Positions 12,663 through 23,712 are shown, counted from the first letter of the stretch. The stretch: 64,000 bases of DNA from Phaeosaccion multiseriatum (GCA_965112735.1 OZ218958.1:3224001-3288000); one strand, 5' to 3'. Notes: a model not told the origin generated them from the sequence alone. Translations and numbers: made by a program.

Positions 12663-15089
12663 TGTATGTATGCATGTATGCATGGGGTAGGGCAGCAGAT
12701 GGGAGGTGAGAGGTGAGAGGTAAGAGGCGAGAAAGGCATACATATGGATGGCGGGGGAGGGAGGGAGGGAGGGAGGGAGGGAGGGAGGGAGGGAGGGAGG
12801 GGCTCAGAGGCCGTCCCTACCCTACCCTACCCCACCCTACCCCACCCTACCCTACCCTACCCCACCCCACCCCACCCTACCCTACCCTACCCTCCTACCT
12901 GGCTGCTGAGCAAGAGCTTGTGCTTGTCGACCTCGGCTTTCTCCTTTTCTTCCCTCAGCGAAGCCATCTCACGGTGCAGCTAAGGAAGGAAGGCAGGGAG
13001 GGAGGGAGGGAAAAGTGAAATGAGCCGCGCACTTCGTTTCATGGTGGCGGCAGGCAGCGAGCAACTCTCTCCCTCTGACCGACTTTCACGCCCGACACTC
13101 TTCTCTCTCTCCGAACCGAACACCCACAAACTCCCTCCCTCCCTATCTCTCTCTTTTTTTCGTTGTCGCCCTTCGTTCCTCCTTCCCTCTCCCCCTCTTC
13201 ACTTTCTCCTTCTCTCTCTCTCTCTGAGGCATAAGTGTACCTGAGCGTCTGTCGATGTCATTTCCTCGAGGCGGCGCTGCAACAGCCGAAGGTCGTCCTC
13301 TCTGAGGAGCGGAGGGAGGGACGGGGGGGAGGGGGAGGGTGAGGGTGAGTGTGAGGGTAAGGAGGAGGAGGAGGAGGAGGAGGAGGAGGAGGAGGAGGAG
13401 GAGGAGGAGGAGGAGGAGGAGGAGGAGGAGGAGGAGGAGGAGGAGGAGGAGAGCAGTAGGGTAAACTCGTCCAGTTTCTTCTCCCTGCTCGCCATACATC
13501 ACAAAAGGATACGTCGGGTCAAAGGGAGGAGAAGCCAACCCATGCCCCGACACACGAACACACACACGCACACGCACACGCACACACACGCGTACGCCGC
13601 ACGCACGCACCTGCTTGAATCGCTGAGCTGTGCCTCGAGGGCCTTGACACGCGTCTTGAGGGCGTGTGTTTCCGCCCTGTGACTCTGCTGTAGGGCCTCG
13701 GCCTCCTTGCCCTGGTCGATGGTGAATTGCTCGTACTCGGCCTTGCAGCGCTCGTACTGGCGCCGGATGGTGAAGAACTGCTGTCGATGGTCTTCTACCT
13801 CCGTCTTGGGGTCAGGTGTGTGGTGTTAAGGGGCGTTAAGGGGCGTTAAGGGGGGTTGAGGAGGGGATGTGCCGGGGTTCCGCTGAGACGTATGGGTTGA
13901 AGAGGGGGGGGTGTCCTTAGGTAAGGGGGGAGTGGGGGTACAGAGTGGGTCGAAACGTTTAGACCTAGGGTCACACACAGGCGGGCGAAGGCGAAGAAGA
14001 AGATCGGACCAGATCGGCGTTTCACGCTTCTTTCTGTGTTTGATTATTCCTCATCCAGACAGACACTGTGTACCTCGAGTGATAGGAGCTTTCGCTTGTG
14101 CGGCTCCTCAAGCTCCTCCTTGACTCGCGCACGCAGGGTGTCAAGCTGGTAAGAGGAGAGGAGAGGAGAGGAGGGGAGGGGAGGGGAGGGGAGTGGAGGA
14201 GAGCAGAGGGGGGGAGAAAGTGGAGAGAGGAAGGGAGGGGATGGGAGAGGAGAGGAGAGGAGAGGGGAAGACGGGAAGGGAGAGGAGAGGGGAGGAGAGA
14301 GAAGAGGAAATGAGTCACACAGTTCCGATTGATGAGATCCAATAAGGAGAAGGGTAGGGGTTGAAAAAAGAACTAGAGCGCCCCACTACCACTCCTCCTC
14401 CTCCTTCTCCTCCTCCTCCTCCTCCTCCTTCTCCTTCTCCTCCTCCTCCTCCTCCTCCCCGTCCCTCCCCCCACTCACGTCCTGCGGGGCCAGTGTGGCC
14501 TGAAGCTCCGCCAACTCTCTCGTGCGCGTCTCCAGCTGCAGCTTCCACTTGTGCACCAGCGTCTCCGTGTCTCTGTCTGCCGCAAGCTTGGCCTCCACTG
14601 CCTCGAGCAGCTGCGATCGAGTGGCGCTGTGCTTCTCACGCAGGCGTACAAGCTCAGTCTTTACTGTCTCGTAGTTGCTGGGGGGGATGATGTGTGAGTG
14701 AGTGAGGGTGATAGTGAGGGTGTGCGGATGTGTGTCGGTGTGCGGAGTTGGATGAGATGGCAAGGCAGAGTCTTCGGTAAGGTTGTGTGCGAGTAGCACC
14801 TCTGCCACTCACTGCACGTATGTGGGCAGATGAGTGTACCCTGGCGCCTGCACCTCGCCTCCTTTTCTTTCTCCCTCTTTACTTTCCTCCGTCTATCCCT
14901 CCCATTCTGCCTCCCTCACCTTTTGATCTTTTCATTCTCCCCCTTGAGTGCCTGACAGACCCCCAGCGTCCTCTGCAAGTCTCCCTGCAGACTGGTCACC
15001 GTGGTCAGCATCTGCTCGTAGCGGTGGCTGCTGCTGCTGCCTGTGCTGGAGGCACTAGCCGCAGGAGACTGGAACAGGGGAGACGCCAT
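9691..15089 (-). CDS. CEP83: CEP83/CCDC41-like centriole distal appendage coiled-coil protein
   Basis: Eleven exons join in frame with canonical GT..AG borders: 15089-14920, 14677-14479, 14145-14074, 13804-13611, 13301-13241, 12979-12899, 12321-12148, 11868-11587, 11311-10905, 10568-10457, 10062-9691. The total is 2124 nt, 707 aa, almost the length of human CEP83 (about 700 aa). The product is nearly all coiled coil. The N-terminal half resembles human CEP83 as I recall it: SNYETVKTELVRLR, then LDTLRARVKEELEEPHKR, then RRQYERCKAEYEQF, in the same order. The C-terminal KKERKKSSLYKKQ matches the conserved KKRKSLHENK region. The last exon adds a Gly/Ala-rich tail. CEP83 anchors distal appendages and docks the mother centriole to membrane for ciliogenesis. 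ATG 15089 (GGGATGG) opens the frame. It is divergent from the MFS gene. Alternative: another centrosomal coiled-coil family. Confidence 0.7.
11878..11944. repeat. (GGGA)n microsatellite in CEP83-like intron
   Basis: About 16 copies of a tetranucleotide. On the sense (minus) strand it reads CCCT and abuts the acceptor of the exon ending at 11868, so it acts as an extended pyrimidine tract. Confidence 0.9.
12365..12683. repeat. (TATG)n microsatellite in CEP83-like intron
   Basis: About 320 bp of imperfect TATG/TGTG repeats lie upstream (sense strand) of the acceptor at 12321. Long open frames of alternating His/Thr/Tyr/Ile or Cys/Met/Tyr/Val here are repeat artefacts. Confidence 0.9.
12754..12898. 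repeat. (GGGA)n followed by CCCTA/CCCCA pentamer array
   Basis: About 12 GGGA copies (to about 12799) are followed by about 75 bp of CCCTA and CCCCA pentamers ending at the donor of the exon beginning at 12899. Both lie in a CEP83-like intron. Confidence 0.85.
13361..13451. repeat. (GGA)n microsatellite in CEP83-like intron
   Basis: About 30 GGA copies give a CCT tract on the sense strand, upstream of the acceptor at 13301. The Ser- or Leu-rich ORFs over it are artefacts. Confidence 0.9.
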
Positions 15090-15712
15090 CCCTGCTGCTC
15101 TCTCTCTCTGCCGTGCTGCTCAGAGCAATCTCCCCCAAAAAATTCCCCCCCGGCTGACGCCGCGCCACTCGTGCCCGCGATGCAACGCGGTGCTGCACCT
15201 CTCCTCCTCACTTCATCACTGTGATAGAAATACTGCTTAACGGCAGCTCGGGTCTTCCTCTCGCTCTTGATACGACTTCCTTCAGTCGATACGACTTCCC
15301 TCTGTCTATCTGGATGAAAAAAAGGGTAGAGCCCAATCCCCGTCTGCCCTCTCTCCCCCTTTTCCTCCCCTTCTATTTCTTTATTGAACCCCTTTTTCTT
15401 TTTTCGTCTTGTCCCGCTGAACACACATCGCCATCCACTGCCATCCGTCTTGATCTTTTCTTTTCTTTCCCTCGCTCTCAACGTCTCGGCCGCCTTCGGC
15501 CTTCGGCGCACATATTCGCGTAGTACCTCGGTTTTATGCCCACATAGTCGTGCGTATCAGATGCGGACGCCTTGTATACCGCCAGCAGTGTTGAATGTGA
15601 GTTGTTAGGCTCGCAGTGGGGGGAGGGGGGAGGGGGAGAAATTCCCCAAGGGCCTCAGAGCACCGCAAGGTGTTGAGGCGTCTAAGCACGACCCTTCCGC
15701 CGTGCAACAGTT
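15090..15712. promoter_or_regulatory. Divergent intergenic region, CEP83-like / MFS transporter
   Basis: About 620 bp separate the start codons of two divergently transcribed genes, so this should contain both promoters and 5' UTRs. I see no clear TATA element or other named site. Confidence 0.4.
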
Positions 15713-18700
15713 ATGAAGAGATTGGCGAGTTTCCGTAGACACAGAAGCCGGTCTTCTGCGGGAGGAGGAGACGGGGATGAGAGGGCTGAAGCAGGGGATG
15801 AGCTTCCGTACAACCGCAACGACAAGGATCCGGAACAGCGAGGTGGGGGAAGAGAGGCGGAGCCAACAGGAGCAGCAGCACCAGCAGGATTATCGAGCAC
15901 AAGTGGAGGCCAACCTGCTGCACTGGTCCATCATCGGAGGTCCAGCAGCTCCAACAACAACAGCAGCAGCGCTAAGACGGGCAGTCACCAACGACTCAAA
16001 GAGGGGGCTCCAGTCGCCAGCAAGGGCTCCAAGTGCGTGCGTAAGGCGAATGAGAGGGGCAGAGTGGAGTGTGTTGGAGTGTGTTGGTTTGTGTGAGGCC
16101 TGAGAACGAGCGAGCAAAGGGCAGAGGGCCAAGGCCAGTGCACGCACTTGCACTGAGGCCGGAGGCAGGCTAGTCTGCGTCTCTGACGGATGTGCTCGTA
16201 CCCCATACCCCAAGCATAGGCCTCTGTCGCTTTGCATCCCACGCCTCTGCTCTCACACCCTTTCTGACTCCCTGTCCCGTCCCTCCTACCCCTATGGAAA
16301 CAACACCCCTTTCTCCTCGCGTGTGGTTGTATGCTGCTTGGGTCTACCTACTTACCTACCTACCCAAGCAGAAACATTATCGTGCTGATGATGTTCCTGT
16401 GCACCTTTGTTGCCTACATGGAGCGGCAGGGCTTCTCCATTGCCTTCACGGAGATGGCCCGAGTGAGCGACCTGTCCGAGGCCACCAAGGGGGGCATCTT
16501 GTCCGCCTTCTTTTATGGGTATGCCTTCATGCAGGTAGGTCCGTGTCAGTCAGGCCCTCAGTGTGCAGGGCGTTCGTGCGGTCGGCCAGCGCAGGTGCTT
16601 GGTGTCAGGAGGTAGTCTGCTTGCCCAGGCAGGGTAGTAGTGTAGTGTGGAAGCTTTTTGAAGTGCCACGGTAAGGTCCAATCCATATTACGATGGCGAG
16701 AGAATCGGGCCTCTTCTATCTAGAAGCTTCCACATTATTCACATTCCGTCGAGGAGAGTGTGTTGTGAGGAGGTATTTCGGGGATGAAGTCAGTGAGGCA
16801 AGCAGACAGCAGTTCCACATAGGAGGCTATGCATCAATCAATCACTCAGCCGTGGTCGCATTGCGAAAAATGCCCAAAGCAACAACTCCATGTTATAATT
16901 TTGGCACGTTTCCTTTTTCCGCTCAGGTGCCAGGGGGCTGGCTCAGCGCCAAGTACGGCGGCTACAGAGTGCTGTGTGTGAGTTTCAGCTCGTGGTCCAT
17001 CATCTCCTTCATCACACCCTCCTCGGCGGCCCCGGGTGCCCTCCCTCTGCTGCGCCTGTGTCGAGTACTGGTGGGGCTCAGTCAAGGCGTGTTCATTCCG
17101 GCCACGCACACCGTACTCGCCAATTGGCTCAGTGCGGAGGAGAGGTCGAGGCTTGTGTCGCTGGCCATGTCAGGTGAGTGAAGGGAGGGGAGTTTGAGTT
17201 TGCAGCGCGGAGTTTGATGGGATGGCATCGGATGGTGCTGGGAAGAGAGAGAGAGAGAAAGAGAGAGAGGGGCAGAGCGGGAGAGAGAGAAGGAGAGCAT
17301 CAAGAGGGGGGGGAGATAGAGAGAAGAAGAGAGAACCAAGAGTCGGGGGAGAGAGAGAGAGGGACCGAGCGAGAGACAGAAACACAGAGAGGCAGGAGAG
17401 GCCAACGAGCGAGAGCACTCACTGCCCGCTTCCATCTTAAGGGTAGGGCGTGCAATTCGATTGATTCCTCTGTCCGTTCCTCTCTACCCTTCTTTTGCTC
17501 CTCTATCCCCCTGTCCCCCTGTCCCCCTGCCCCCCTGCCTCCCTGCCCACCTGTCCCTCTCCTCCCTTGCCCCTGTCAGGCATGTACCTGGGGTCAGGCA
17601 TGGCGCTGCTGTGCGTGCCCTCCATCGTGCACTACCTCGGCGTGTTTGCGCATCTTAAAGTGGTGGCCTTCATGGGCTTCCTCTGGCTGCTCATGTGGAT
17701 GAGATTGGGGGCAAACAGCCCTCACAGCAGCGGCAGTAGCAGCACCAGCACCAGCACCAGCAGCAGCAGCAGTAGCAGTAGTATTAGTAGCAGTGGGAAC
17801 GGCGGCGGCGGCATTGTTAGTGCTGGGGGTGCAGGCAAGGGCAGTGGGGGTGGGAGTGGAGGCAGCGGCCCCCTCGCCGCTGGGAGGGGGAGATTTGGAA
17901 CTGGTGAGTCATGGTGGGAGGATTGTCGTTGTTGTGTTGTTTGTGCATGCTCGCGTTCAGGGCTTGTGAGCTTCATGGGGTTGGGCCATGGCCTGGTGGT
18001 AGTGAGGCGCGGCAGTGAGGCACTACCTCACCACGAGTTTCACATGGGCGCTCACTCACTCACTCATCCTCTGTCTCTCTCTCACACACCACACACACAC
18101 ACCTACCAACCTCTGACCTCCCGGCAGATCACGGCGAAGGCGCGGGGCCATCGGCGGCAGCCGGAGATTCAGGAGGTGCAGCAGTTGGTGATACAGCCGC
18201 GGGAGGGGCACAAGGAGGAGGGGGGCTGGCGTTGGCAACAGTCGAGAGTGGACTCGTCAAGGGAAATCCGGGAGGAGGAGGAGGAGGAGGAGGAGGCGGC
18301 GGCAGTGGCAGCAGCAGCGGGGGGGGGGGCGGGCCAGCAGCAGGGACTGCAGGGGCAGGGGCAGGAGGGAGGGTGGGGGGCGGTAGAGCCTCGTCGGCGC
18401 TGTGGTTTCAGTTGCTGAACAGTAGCGCGGTCATGTCACTCATGGTGACCAACTTTGCCTTTCATTACGCCACATACGTGCTCATGAATTGGCTGCCCAC
18501 CTACTTCCGCAAGTTGCACTCCGTCAATCTGGTGAGCCAGTGGTAGTCAGTCACGGAGAGTGGTAGTGGATTTGGGGAGGGTTGTTGTTGCTGTTAGTAG
18601 TTGGTGTTCTTGTTTATCGTTATTGTTCTTTTTCTTGCTGTTCCGTGGTTTCTCCACAACGTATCGAAGTTAACAGTCAGCGCCTTGTTACCTAGTCCCC

Positions 18701-19759
18701 AAGACCCCCAACCAAACCCAACCAACCAACCAACCAACCTCCACCTCCGCTCCACAGGTCACAATTGGCAGCTTGAACGTGCTGCCCCACCTCGCCATGT
18801 TCGTCTCCTCCAACATGGGTGGCTGGCTCAGCGATTACATGATCCGAGGAAAGGGTATGTCTGTTAAGAAGGGGCGCGTCTTTGTCACCTCCACTGGGTT
18901 CTGCGGTGCGGGCGTGTGCCTGCTGCTGCTGGCCTGGGCCTCTCGGTGGGAGGCAGGGCTGGTGTGGGCGTCAGCCTGCAACTCCTTCCTGGGCCTGAGC
19001 CGGGGCGGCTGGGCGGTGAGTTTGAGTTTCGTTTGGTTTGGGCAGACAGAGGGGGGAGCATGGAGGCGTATGGGTAAGGGGGGGTGGGCTGAGTCGGGGC
19101 CGCATTGGGGAGACTTCCCTCTGTGGGCTCTCACACTAATCAAGTCGGGCGATGGCTCTAACGACACGCTGCTTGCTTGCTGCTGCTCCTCTCTCTCCCC
19201 CTCTCTCTCTTTGTCGCTGCCCTTCCCAGGTGAATCATTTAGACATTGCTCCGAAGCAGGCGGGCCTGGTCATCGCCATTGCGAACGGAGCTGGGACATG
19301 TGCAGGCGTCGTCGGCGTGTCACTGACAGGTGCGCACGTGCGTTCTTCTCTCTCTTCTCTCCCTCTCCTCTTGTTTCCCTTTCACCCTTCTCCCTACCTC
19401 CTTCTCGTCCCTTCCTCCCTGTCTTGTCCTCTCTTTCTCCCCCTCGCTTGCCTCTTTCTCCCCCCCCTTCTCTTTCTCACTCTTCTCTCCCTCTCCTCCT
19501 TGTCTCACTCCCGTTTCTCCCTCTCTTTCTCTTTCGTCTTGCTCTCCCCTCCTCCTCTCTCCTCCTCCTCCTCCTCCTCCCCCTCCTCCTCCTCCTCCCT
19601 CTCTTCTCTCCTTCTCCCCCAACAGGCCTCCTGCTGGATCGTTACGGGGGGGCCGAGACTCCCCAGGCGTGGACGTCAGCACTGGGGGTGGTGGCATTTG
19701 TGCTGGCCAGCTCCTCGGGCGTGTTTGCAGTCTTCTCCAAGGGAAGGCCCATCTTATGA
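15713..19759 (+). CDS. MFS anion/phosphate transporter (PHT4/SLC17-like)
   Basis: Eight exons join in frame: 15713-16032, 16372-16534, 16927-17173, 17580-17903, 18128-18531, 18758-19015, 19230-19329, 19626-19759; 1950 nt, 649 aa. Residues 1-106 are a polar extension. The N-terminal MFS half follows (VAYMERQGFSIAF, YGYAFMQVPGGWLSAKYGG, FIPATHTVLANWLSAEERSR). A central loop of about 170 residues is almost all Ser and Gly repeats. The C-terminal half has NWLPTYF, GGWLSDYMI, then VNHLDIAPKQAGLVIAIANG and GTCAGVVGVSLTG. The NH-DIAP-AG and GT-G-G signatures and the EERSR loop are typical of SLC17/PHT4 carriers, which move phosphate or organic anions with Na+ or H+. About 12 helices are expected. 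The extension may be targeting sequence; plastid or other location is not settled. Intron pyrimidine tracts are long. Confidence 0.85.
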
Positions 19760-19957
19760 TGGATAGAATCGGGGTCTGATGCCTCCGACTTGCTCCGTGT
19801 CAAGGGTAATATATGGTACGGTATATCACAGAAAGCTCCTGATATTATACTTTTTTTTTTTAAATTAAAAAAATTATTGTACAGTGGAAGGAGTGCAGGA
19901 CGTCTTGTAAAGTTGCTATGTATATGGTGTGATGCTCTCCCTCCTATCCTCTTGCTC
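19760..19957. other. Convergent 3' intergenic region
   Basis: Only about 200 bp separate the stop codons of the MFS gene and the PX-like gene. An A/T-rich stretch (T-run then AAATTAAAAAAATT around 19849-19877) may serve polyadenylation on one or both strands. Confidence 0.45.
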
Positions 19958-21892
19958 TCACTGCTGCCCCACGAGCGAGGTGTGCGCGAGCGTCGCCAGA
20001 ACCCTCCCAAGCCCCCCTGCCTGCCCCTGAGCTTGTTGCGGCGCGACGGCGCCCTTGCAGCCATACTGCTGTGCGGCGCTGCTGCTACGACCGCTGATGT
20101 CGGTGCTGCCCATCATGATGGTGTCGCTCTCACTCCTCTCCCCCGGGGCCTGTTGATTTTGATGGAATGAGAGCTGCTGTTGGAGCTGTTGTTGCCGGAC
20201 AAAAGTTCCCAACATGCGGCTGGTGGTACTGTTGTTGTTGTTGTTGTTGTTGCCATCGTACACGTGCGGCACCTGCGGCAGCTGCGGCAGCAGCTTGGGT
20301 TCCACCACCTCCGGCTTCACAACCTCCGGCTCCACCACCTCCGGCTCCACCCCCCATTCCAGCCACTCCAGCTCGAGAAAGAGCCGCACGCCTGACAGGA
20401 GGAGGGCGGAAGGGTTGCTGGACAGCAGCGCGTCGAGCCAGGAGGTGACTGCGGTGCAGTCCATCAAGCCTTGGCCAGAGGGCGCGCACTTGAGCACCTG
20501 CACCAACTGGGACTGATAGGACGCGGCGCCTGCCGCCCCCTCTGCCGCGGCCGTCGCCGCATCGTGAACGAGCACGGCCGCGAGGTGAAGCACGTCTGCC
20601 CATGTACGCGACAAGGTGTGACTGTTGTTGGAGCAGTGCACCACCATTGTGTACAGCACGCCTCGTTTCGGCTCTCCGTGGGCCCCGCGCACCTGGCAGG
20701 ACAAGTAGCTCGTCGTTGCTCCTCGCTGGCGGGTGGTCGCGGAATGGCTGCTGCTGCTGCTGTCGGTGCTACCGCTACTACTACTACCACTGATGTCCGC
20801 TTGTTGCAGACGAAGCAGCTGCTGCCGTCGTGCCTCGTTGCAGTACGAGACCTGAGCTTGAGGCTTCTGTTTTATCCGCCTGCAGCACAGAGAAAGCGCT
20901 TGGTCCCGATTGGCAGCGCGGAGCTGCATGACGGCTCTCCTCCAGGTCGATGGCGGTTGTAGTTGTTGTTGTTGTTGCTGCGTCGAAGTAGGGAGCAACT
21001 CTTTCTGCTGCGGCGTCGCCGCCAAGGCCGTCAGCATGTCGTGCTGGTGTTGCTGCTGCTGCTGCTGCTGGAGCTGGTGCCGCTGGTAGAGTTGCAGGCG
21101 CTGCTGCTGCTGCTCCTGCAAGAAGGTTTCCTGGCGCTGGTTGAGCAACGTTTGCTGTTGCACGAGGAGCTGTGGCTGCGGGGTGGTGGTGGCCACTAGG
21201 GACTGAGCATCCCAGACGTGATCTGAAGAGAGAAACGCCATGGCGCTGGCCGTGCTCGTCGTGGGGTAGTCACCGCCCATGCTGCTGATACTGCTGCTAC
21301 TGCTACTGCTGCTGGTGGATCGACCGCTCCCATCCGTGGCCAGCGAGAAGTACTCGTCGCTCGCCAGCTCCATAGCGGGTGCCACCGTAGTAGGGGGGGC
21401 ATGGGGAGAAACAGTCGCCCCCCCACCCCCAGCGTCACCCTCTGTATCACTGCTGCCACTCGAGCTGCCGCAGCTCCTGCCGGCGCTGTAGCCCCCGCTG
21501 CTACCGCCGTCTTCGCTGCCACTGCCACTGCCGCTGCCGCTGCCACTACTGCTGCTGGTCATTCTTCTTCGGCTCCGCTTGCTGCTGCGGGTGGGGAGGA
21601 GGCTGCCGCCCCCGCCCTGCTGCTGCTGCGGCACAGAAGCAGAAGGCGCAGAAGGCGCAGAAGGGGCAGGCCTCTTGTTGGTGCCACTGGCAGCAGCTCT
21701 GGTGATGCTGTTGCTGCTGCTCCTTAGTCGGTCTTCCATCGGCATGGGATCCAGCGGCAATGCGCCGGGCTTACTTTGCCCGTGGATTTGCTCGAGGCCC
21801 TGCAGGGCCGAGTTCACCTCCTCCTCCTCCCTTGTCAAGAGGAAGCTCATGTTGCCGCCCTCTAGCTGGTCGCTCAGGAATGCAAACTCCAT
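19958..21892 (-). CDS. Gln/Ser-rich protein with PX-like C-terminal region
   Basis: One intronless frame, 644 aa from ATG 21892 (MEFAFLSDQ). GTG 21976 would extend the frame but is not an expected start. Residues 1-330 are low complexity: Ser/Gly runs, a KRSRRR basic patch (possible nuclear signal) and long poly-Gln. Residues about 405-515 look like a diverged PX (phosphoinositide-binding) fold: GVLYTMVVHCSNN, a Trp/Leu-rich helix (WADVLHLAAVLVHDA), then WLDALLSSNPSALLLSGVRLFLELEW, which matches the PX C-terminal 'L..P.......FLE' pattern; the usual RRYSDF motif is not evident. A short EVVEPEVVKPEVVEP repeat and an Asn run follow. Residues from 575 on lie outside the duplicated unit. A broken second copy lies at 24987-44206. 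PX assignment is inference. Confidence 0.6.
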   Translation of the reverse strand: MEFAFLSDQLEGGNMSFLLTREEEEVNSALQGLEQIHGQSKPGALPLDPMPMEDRLRSSSNSITRAAASGTNKRPAPSAPSAPSASVPQQQQGGGGSLLPTRSSKRSRRRMTSSSSGSGSGSGSGSEDGGSSGGYSAGRSCGSSSGSSDTEGDAGGGGATVSPHAPPTTVAPAMELASDEYFSLATDGSGRSTSSSSSSSSISSMGGDYPTTSTASAMAFLSSDHVWDAQSLVATTTPQPQLLVQQQTLLNQRQETFLQEQQQQRLQLYQRHQLQQQQQQQHQHDMLTALAATPQQKELLPTSTQQQQQQLQPPSTWRRAVMQLRAANRDQALSLCCRRIKQKPQAQVSYCNEARRQQLLRLQQADISGSSSSGSTDSSSSSHSATTRQRGATTSYLSCQVRGAHGEPKRGVLYTMVVHCSNNSHTLSRTWADVLHLAAVLVHDAATAAAEGAAGAASYQSQLVQVLKCAPSGQGLMDCTAVTSWLDALLSSNPSALLLSGVRLFLELEWLEWGVEPEVVEPEVVKPEVVEPKLLPQLPQVPHVYDGNNNNNNNSTTSRMLGTFVRQQQLQQQLSFHQNQQAPGERSESDTIMMGSTDISGRSSSAAQQYGCKGAVAPQQAQGQAGGLGRVLATLAHTSLVGQQ

Positions 21893-22243
21893 TTTATTCG
21901 CTTTATGTATGTCCTGTGTGTCGCTCCTCGAGGTGATGTAGGAAAGAAAAATAAGAAAAATAGATGATGTAAGCACACAAAGCGAAAAAGCCAGCTGTTT
22001 TCTGTTTCTCGCGTACGTCGGTTCCCCCTCATTTTGCTGTGTTAAAAAACGTCACACTTTCATGGGAAGGCAAGCAATTTCATGGGAAGGCAAGCAACGT
22101 TTTTGAAGCTGGCCGCCGGCCGGTAGCAGAGGGCCCTAGACCCGTCCGTCCCCCGGGCCGAGCATCAGCCAGTGTTCATAGACAGCGCCTCCAGTGTGCG
22201 TGTGCGTGTGTGTGTGTTTGTGTGCTGTGTTTCCACCACAGTG

Positions 22244-23712
22244 TCGGCTCCAGACTGGCCTAGAAGCCTAGGCCTAGAGACGAAATTCGGCCGGCCTAGG
22301 GGGGCCGCAGGCCCCCGGCCTAGGCCTAGAGGGGGCCGCAGGTCCCCGGCCTAGGCCTATTTTTGGCGCAGCCCCCCCGGCCTAGGCCTATCGACCCTGG
22401 ACAAGATTACGGTGTGCGCCGGCCGTAACCAGTAATCAGCCCTCGGCCGGCGCAAAATCAGTAATCAGGTCGGCTGGTCACCGGCTGTAAGCAACCAGAC
22501 CGGCTGGCGCCGGTCATAATCAGTAATCAGGCCGGCTGCGCCGGCCGTAATCAGAATCAGATGATCTTGTCCAGGGTCGACTCCCTCCCTCCCTCCCTCC
22601 CTCCCTCCCTCCCTCCCTCCCTCCCTCCCTCCCTCCCTCCCTCCCTCCCTCCCTCCCTCCCTCCCTCCCTCCCTCCCTCCCTCCCTCCCTCCCTCCCTCC
22701 CTCCCTCCCTCCCTCCCTCCCTCCCTCCCTCCCTCCCTCCCTCCCTCCCTCCCTCCCTCCCTCCCTCCCTCCCTCCCTCCCTCCCTCCCTCCCTCCCTCC
22801 CTCCCTCCCTCCCTCCCTCCCTCCCTCCCTCCCTCCCTCCCTCCCTCCCTCCCTCCCTCCCTCCCTCCCTCCCTCCCTCCCTCCCTCCCTCCCTCCCTCC
22901 CTCCCTCCCTCCCTCCCTCCCTCCCTCCCTCCCTCCCTCCCTCCCTCCCTCCCTCCCTCCCTCCCTCCCTCCCTCCCTCCCTCCCTCCCTCCCTCCCTCC
23001 CTCCCTCCCTCCCTCCCTCCCTCCCTCCCTCCCTCCCTCCCTCCCTCCCTCCCTCCCTCCCTCCCTCCCTCCCTCCCTCCCTCCCTCCCTCCCTCCCTCC
23101 CTCCCTCCCTCCCTCCCTCCCTCCCTCCCTCCCTCCCTCCCTCCCTCCCTCCCTCCCTCCCTCCCTCCCTCCCTCCCTCCCTCCCTCCCTCCCTCCCTCC
23201 CTCCCTCCCTCCCTCCCTCCCTCCCTCCCTCCCTCCCTCCCTCCCTCCCTCCCTCCCTCCCTCCCTCCCTCCCTCCCTCCCTCCCTCCCTCCCTCCCTCC
23301 CTCCCTCCCTCCCTCCCTCCCTCCCTCCCTCCCTCCCTCCCTCCCTCCCTCCCTCCCTCCCTCCCTCCCTCCCTCCCTCCCTCCCTCCCTCCCTCCCTCC
23401 CTCCCTCCCTCCCTCCCTCCCTCCCTCCCTCCCTCCCTCCCTCCCTCCCTCCCCCCCTCCCTCCCTCCCTCCCTCCCTCCCTTCGACCCTGGAGAAGATT
23501 ACGGTGTGCGCCGGCCGTAATCAGTATTCAGCCCCCGGCTGGCGCATAATCAGTACTCAGGCCGGCTGCGCCGGCCGTAATTACTAATCAGATAGGTCGA
23601 GGCCTAGGCCTAGAACCGCCGGCCTAGGGAGAAAAAATGGCCGGCCTAGAGCGGGCGTAGGCCGCTCGGCCTAGGGCCTAGAGCATAGGCTTCTAGGCCA
23701 GTCTGGAGCCGA
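22244..23712. mobile_element. Non-autonomous TIR (MITE/foldback-like) element, copy 1
   Basis: The ends are inverted repeats of at least 27 bp, starting TCGGCTCCAGACTGGCCTAG on the left with its reverse complement on the right. The element is flanked by 6-bp direct repeats ACAGTG (22238-22243 and 23713-23718). Inside are palindromic GGCCTAGGCCTA blocks, several copies of a GCCGGC..GTAATCAGTAATCAG subrepeat on both sides, and a large CCCT array bounded by inverted TCGACCCTGG motifs. There is no coding capacity. It was duplicated as part of the 4.8-kb unit. Confidence 0.8.
22581..23481. repeat. (CCCT)n array of about 225 copies
   Basis: About 901 bp of almost perfect CTCC tetranucleotide with a single visible interruption near the right end. 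It is the core of the TIR element. The continuous Pro/Ser/Leu frame across it is a repeat artefact. Confidence 0.98.

Noticed and set aside
12136-12743. Long His/Thr/Tyr/Ile- and Cys/Met/Tyr/Val-rich frames
   Set aside because: Translations of the intronic TATG microsatellite. Only the short exon 12148-12321 within this region is coding.
22561-23520. 319-codon Pro-Pro-Ser-Leu frame (and its 45-kb twin)
   Set aside because: A perfect tetranucleotide array is open in several frames by chance; no start context and no neighbouring exon.
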